7,086 bases of DNA. It comes from an uncultured Caldimicrobium sp. (lineage in GTDB: Bacteria > Desulfobacterota > Thermodesulfobacteria > Thermodesulfobacteriales > Thermodesulfobacteriaceae). The stretch covers positions 1-7,086 of the forward strand of contig CALLJI010000068.1 of the NCBI GenBank assembly GCA_938091475.1, given 5' to 3'. Position 1 is the first letter of the stretch. The number at the start of each line of letters is the position of its first letter. The notes below the pieces were generated by a model, which saw nothing but the letters and a program-made list of their open reading frames with translations, was not told the origin of the DNA and ran no database searches. Of this stretch, positions 6,173 to 7,086 are shown piece by piece. A program made the position numbers and the translations under genes.

Positions 6173-6190
6173 TTTCTATAGGTGTATAAT
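6162..6190 (+). promoter_or_regulatory. Perfect-consensus sigma70 promoter for the beta-helix protein gene
   Basis: TTGACA (6162-6167), a 17-base spacer and TATAAT (6185-6190) match the sigma70 consensus at all twelve positions. The transcript should start near 6197-6200, at or just before the ATG at 6200. The leader is therefore nearly absent, and the GTG at 6182 would be upstream of the transcript. Confidence 0.8.
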
Positions 6191-6199
6191 GAAATTTCG

Positions 6200-6985
6200 A
6201 TGCTCTGGGAAGCTCTAAGAGAAGAATTTTTTGAAAATTTAGAAGAGGAATGGTTAGGAGAGCTACTTAAAAAGTTAGCACCTTGGGAAGTATTAAAAAT
6301 TTTAAAGGATTATCTTTATAGCAAAGTCCCAGAACTTCCCAAAATAATTCCCACAGGAGAACCCATCAATAAAAATCTTTTCTTAACCACAGGTGGAGAA
6401 GTTATCCCTTTAGAAGAATTAGAAAGGGAGGAGGAGAGTTATTTTTATCGAGGAGAGAAAATAGAGGGTGCACTCCTCATGGCAGGAGCTTTTATAAAGG
6501 GGAGGCGCATCTATTTTGAAGAAAAGGTTAGAGTAGAGCCCTTTAGTTATATAGAGGAGCCCTGTTATTTTTCTGCCTATACTCAAATTAGGCATACTTC
6601 CTACATAAGGGGTTCTGTCTATACTGGAAAAGGTTCAGTCATTGGACACACAACCGAAATAAAAAATAGCCTTTTACTTAAGGAAGCCAAAGCTGCCCAT
6701 TTTGCTTACATTGGAGATAGTATACTTGGGAGCGAAGTAAATCTCGGAGCAGGCACAAAACTTGCAAATTTGAAATTCCATCACAAAGAAATTATTATTA
6801 ATATAAAGGATGAAAAGGTAAATACAGGGCTTAAAAAAATGGGAGCCATCCTTGGGGATAGGGTTCAGACAGGCTGTAACTCAGTCTTGCAGCCGGGAAC
6901 ATTAATCGGAAAAAATTCCTTTGTATATCCTGGAGTTTCAGCCCCCTCTGGATACTATCCCCCGAATAAAAAAATTAAAAGTTAA
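6200..6985 (+). CDS. Left-handed beta-helix (hexapeptide) transferase-like protein resembling the GlmU C-terminal half
   Basis: I start at ATG 6200 (261 residues). A GTG at 6182 would add six residues but sits within the promoter, before the expected transcript start. Residues 1-45 are helical and acidic; about 85-250 show hexapeptide-type repeats of a left-handed beta-helix, as in sugar-nucleotide acyltransferases. The stretch K164-A-A-H167-F-A-Y170-I-G-D173 followed by VNLGAGT resembles the GlmU acetyltransferase core (KAGHLTYLGD...NIGAGT), so H167 matches the position of its catalytic histidine. The NYDG segment that follows in GlmU is replaced by NLKFH. The usual N-terminal nucleotidyltransferase domain with its GxGTRM-like loop is absent, so this is not full-length GlmU. 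A role in acetylating a sugar phosphate or sugar nucleotide for envelope polymers is possible but unproven; an inactive scaffold is an alternative. No Shine-Dalgarno is seen. Confidence 0.8.
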   Translation: MLWEALREEFFENLEEEWLGELLKKLAPWEVLKILKDYLYSKVPELPKIIPTGEPINKNLFLTTGGEVIPLEELEREEESYFYRGEKIEGALLMAGAFIKGRRIYFEEKVRVEPFSYIEEPCYFSAYTQIRHTSYIRGSVYTGKGSVIGHTTEIKNSLLLKEAKAAHFAYIGDSILGSEVNLGAGTKLANLKFHHKEIIINIKDEKVNTGLKKMGAILGDRVQTGCNSVLQPGTLIGKNSFVYPGVSAPSGYYPPNKKIKS

Positions 6986-6991
6986 GGGGGG
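6984..6991 (+). promoter_or_regulatory. Ribosome binding site for the terminal gene
   Basis: AAGGGGGG overlaps the stop codon of the beta-helix gene and lies three bases before ATG 6995. It supports that start and cotranscription of the two genes. Confidence 0.5.
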
Positions 6992-6994
6992 TAT

Positions 6995-7086
6995 ATGAAA
7001 AAAGGGTTAGTGCTTCTAATTTTGGGTTTTATCTTCTTGTGTAGCTTTGTGGTAGAGGATTTATTAGCAGAAAAAATTTTGGCAGA
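6995..7086 (+). CDS. Exported protein, N-terminal fragment (cut by window end)
   Basis: Thirty residues are visible before the window ends. MKKG is followed by a hydrophobic run (LVLLILGFIFLCSFVV) and EDLLAEKILA, which has the layout of a Sec signal peptide with likely cleavage after LLA. The lone Cys is not in a good lipobox. The ATG is 9 bases after the preceding stop. The short AEKILA start of the mature part would fit a SurA/PpiC-type periplasmic isomerase among others, but too little is visible to name it. Confidence 0.7.
   Translation, partial: MKKGLVLLILGFIFLCSFVVEDLLAEKILA

Noticed and set aside
6182..6199. GTG start for the beta-helix protein
   Set aside because: It overlaps the region just before the TATAAT box, upstream of the expected transcript start, and has no ribosome site; ATG 6200 fits better.

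Overview
The window looks like chromosomal sequence from an AT-rich, probably thermophilic bacterium. The proteins are rich in Lys, Glu and Ile, AGA is used often for arginine, and the intergenic DNA carries many short GC-rich palindromic repeats. A periplasmic CxxCH sensor joined to c-di-GMP domains, and a TolB-like lipoprotein-type domain, would suit a Thermodesulfobacteria- or Desulfobacterota-like organism. That placement is an inference from protein style, not from a marker gene.

Left block (1-3665, + strand): a two-gene cluster with 3 bases between the genes. The first gene is cut by the window edge. It encodes an exported protein with a TolB-like N-terminal domain and a long Pro/Tyr-rich tail. 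The second encodes an 856-residue inner-membrane protein with a periplasmic CxxCH heme-type sensor, a GAF-like region, a degenerate GGDEF domain (RGDKF) and an EAL domain that keeps its catalytic residues. It is best read as a c-di-GMP phosphodiesterase controlled by a periplasmic redox or ligand signal.

Middle (3666-4174): 509 bases without a gene, filled with at least eight copies of a 26-27 base palindromic repeat. Its ends are constant (TGTAGGGGC and GCCC) and its core is exchangeable. Four copies form a regular array with a period of about 38 bases.

Right-centre block (4175-5993, - strand): read from right to left, tRNA-Arg(UCU), rpmE (ribosomal protein L31, zinc type), prfA (release factor 1) and an Mth938-like (DUF498) protein. 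The three protein genes are 6 bases apart. A good sigma70-type promoter sits just upstream of the tRNA, so all four genes may be one translation-related transcription unit.

Right block (5994-7086, + strand): a divergent promoter region containing three more palindromic repeats between two copies of a 20-base direct repeat. Each copy supplies the -35 box of one of the two divergent promoters. The rightward promoter is a perfect TTGACA-N17-TATAAT lying almost on the start codon of a left-handed beta-helix protein that resembles the acetyltransferase half of GlmU. Nine bases after it begins an exported protein cut by the window end.

No clear new multi-gene system is visible. The most unusual material is the split divergent promoter with its repeat insertion, and the modular palindrome family.
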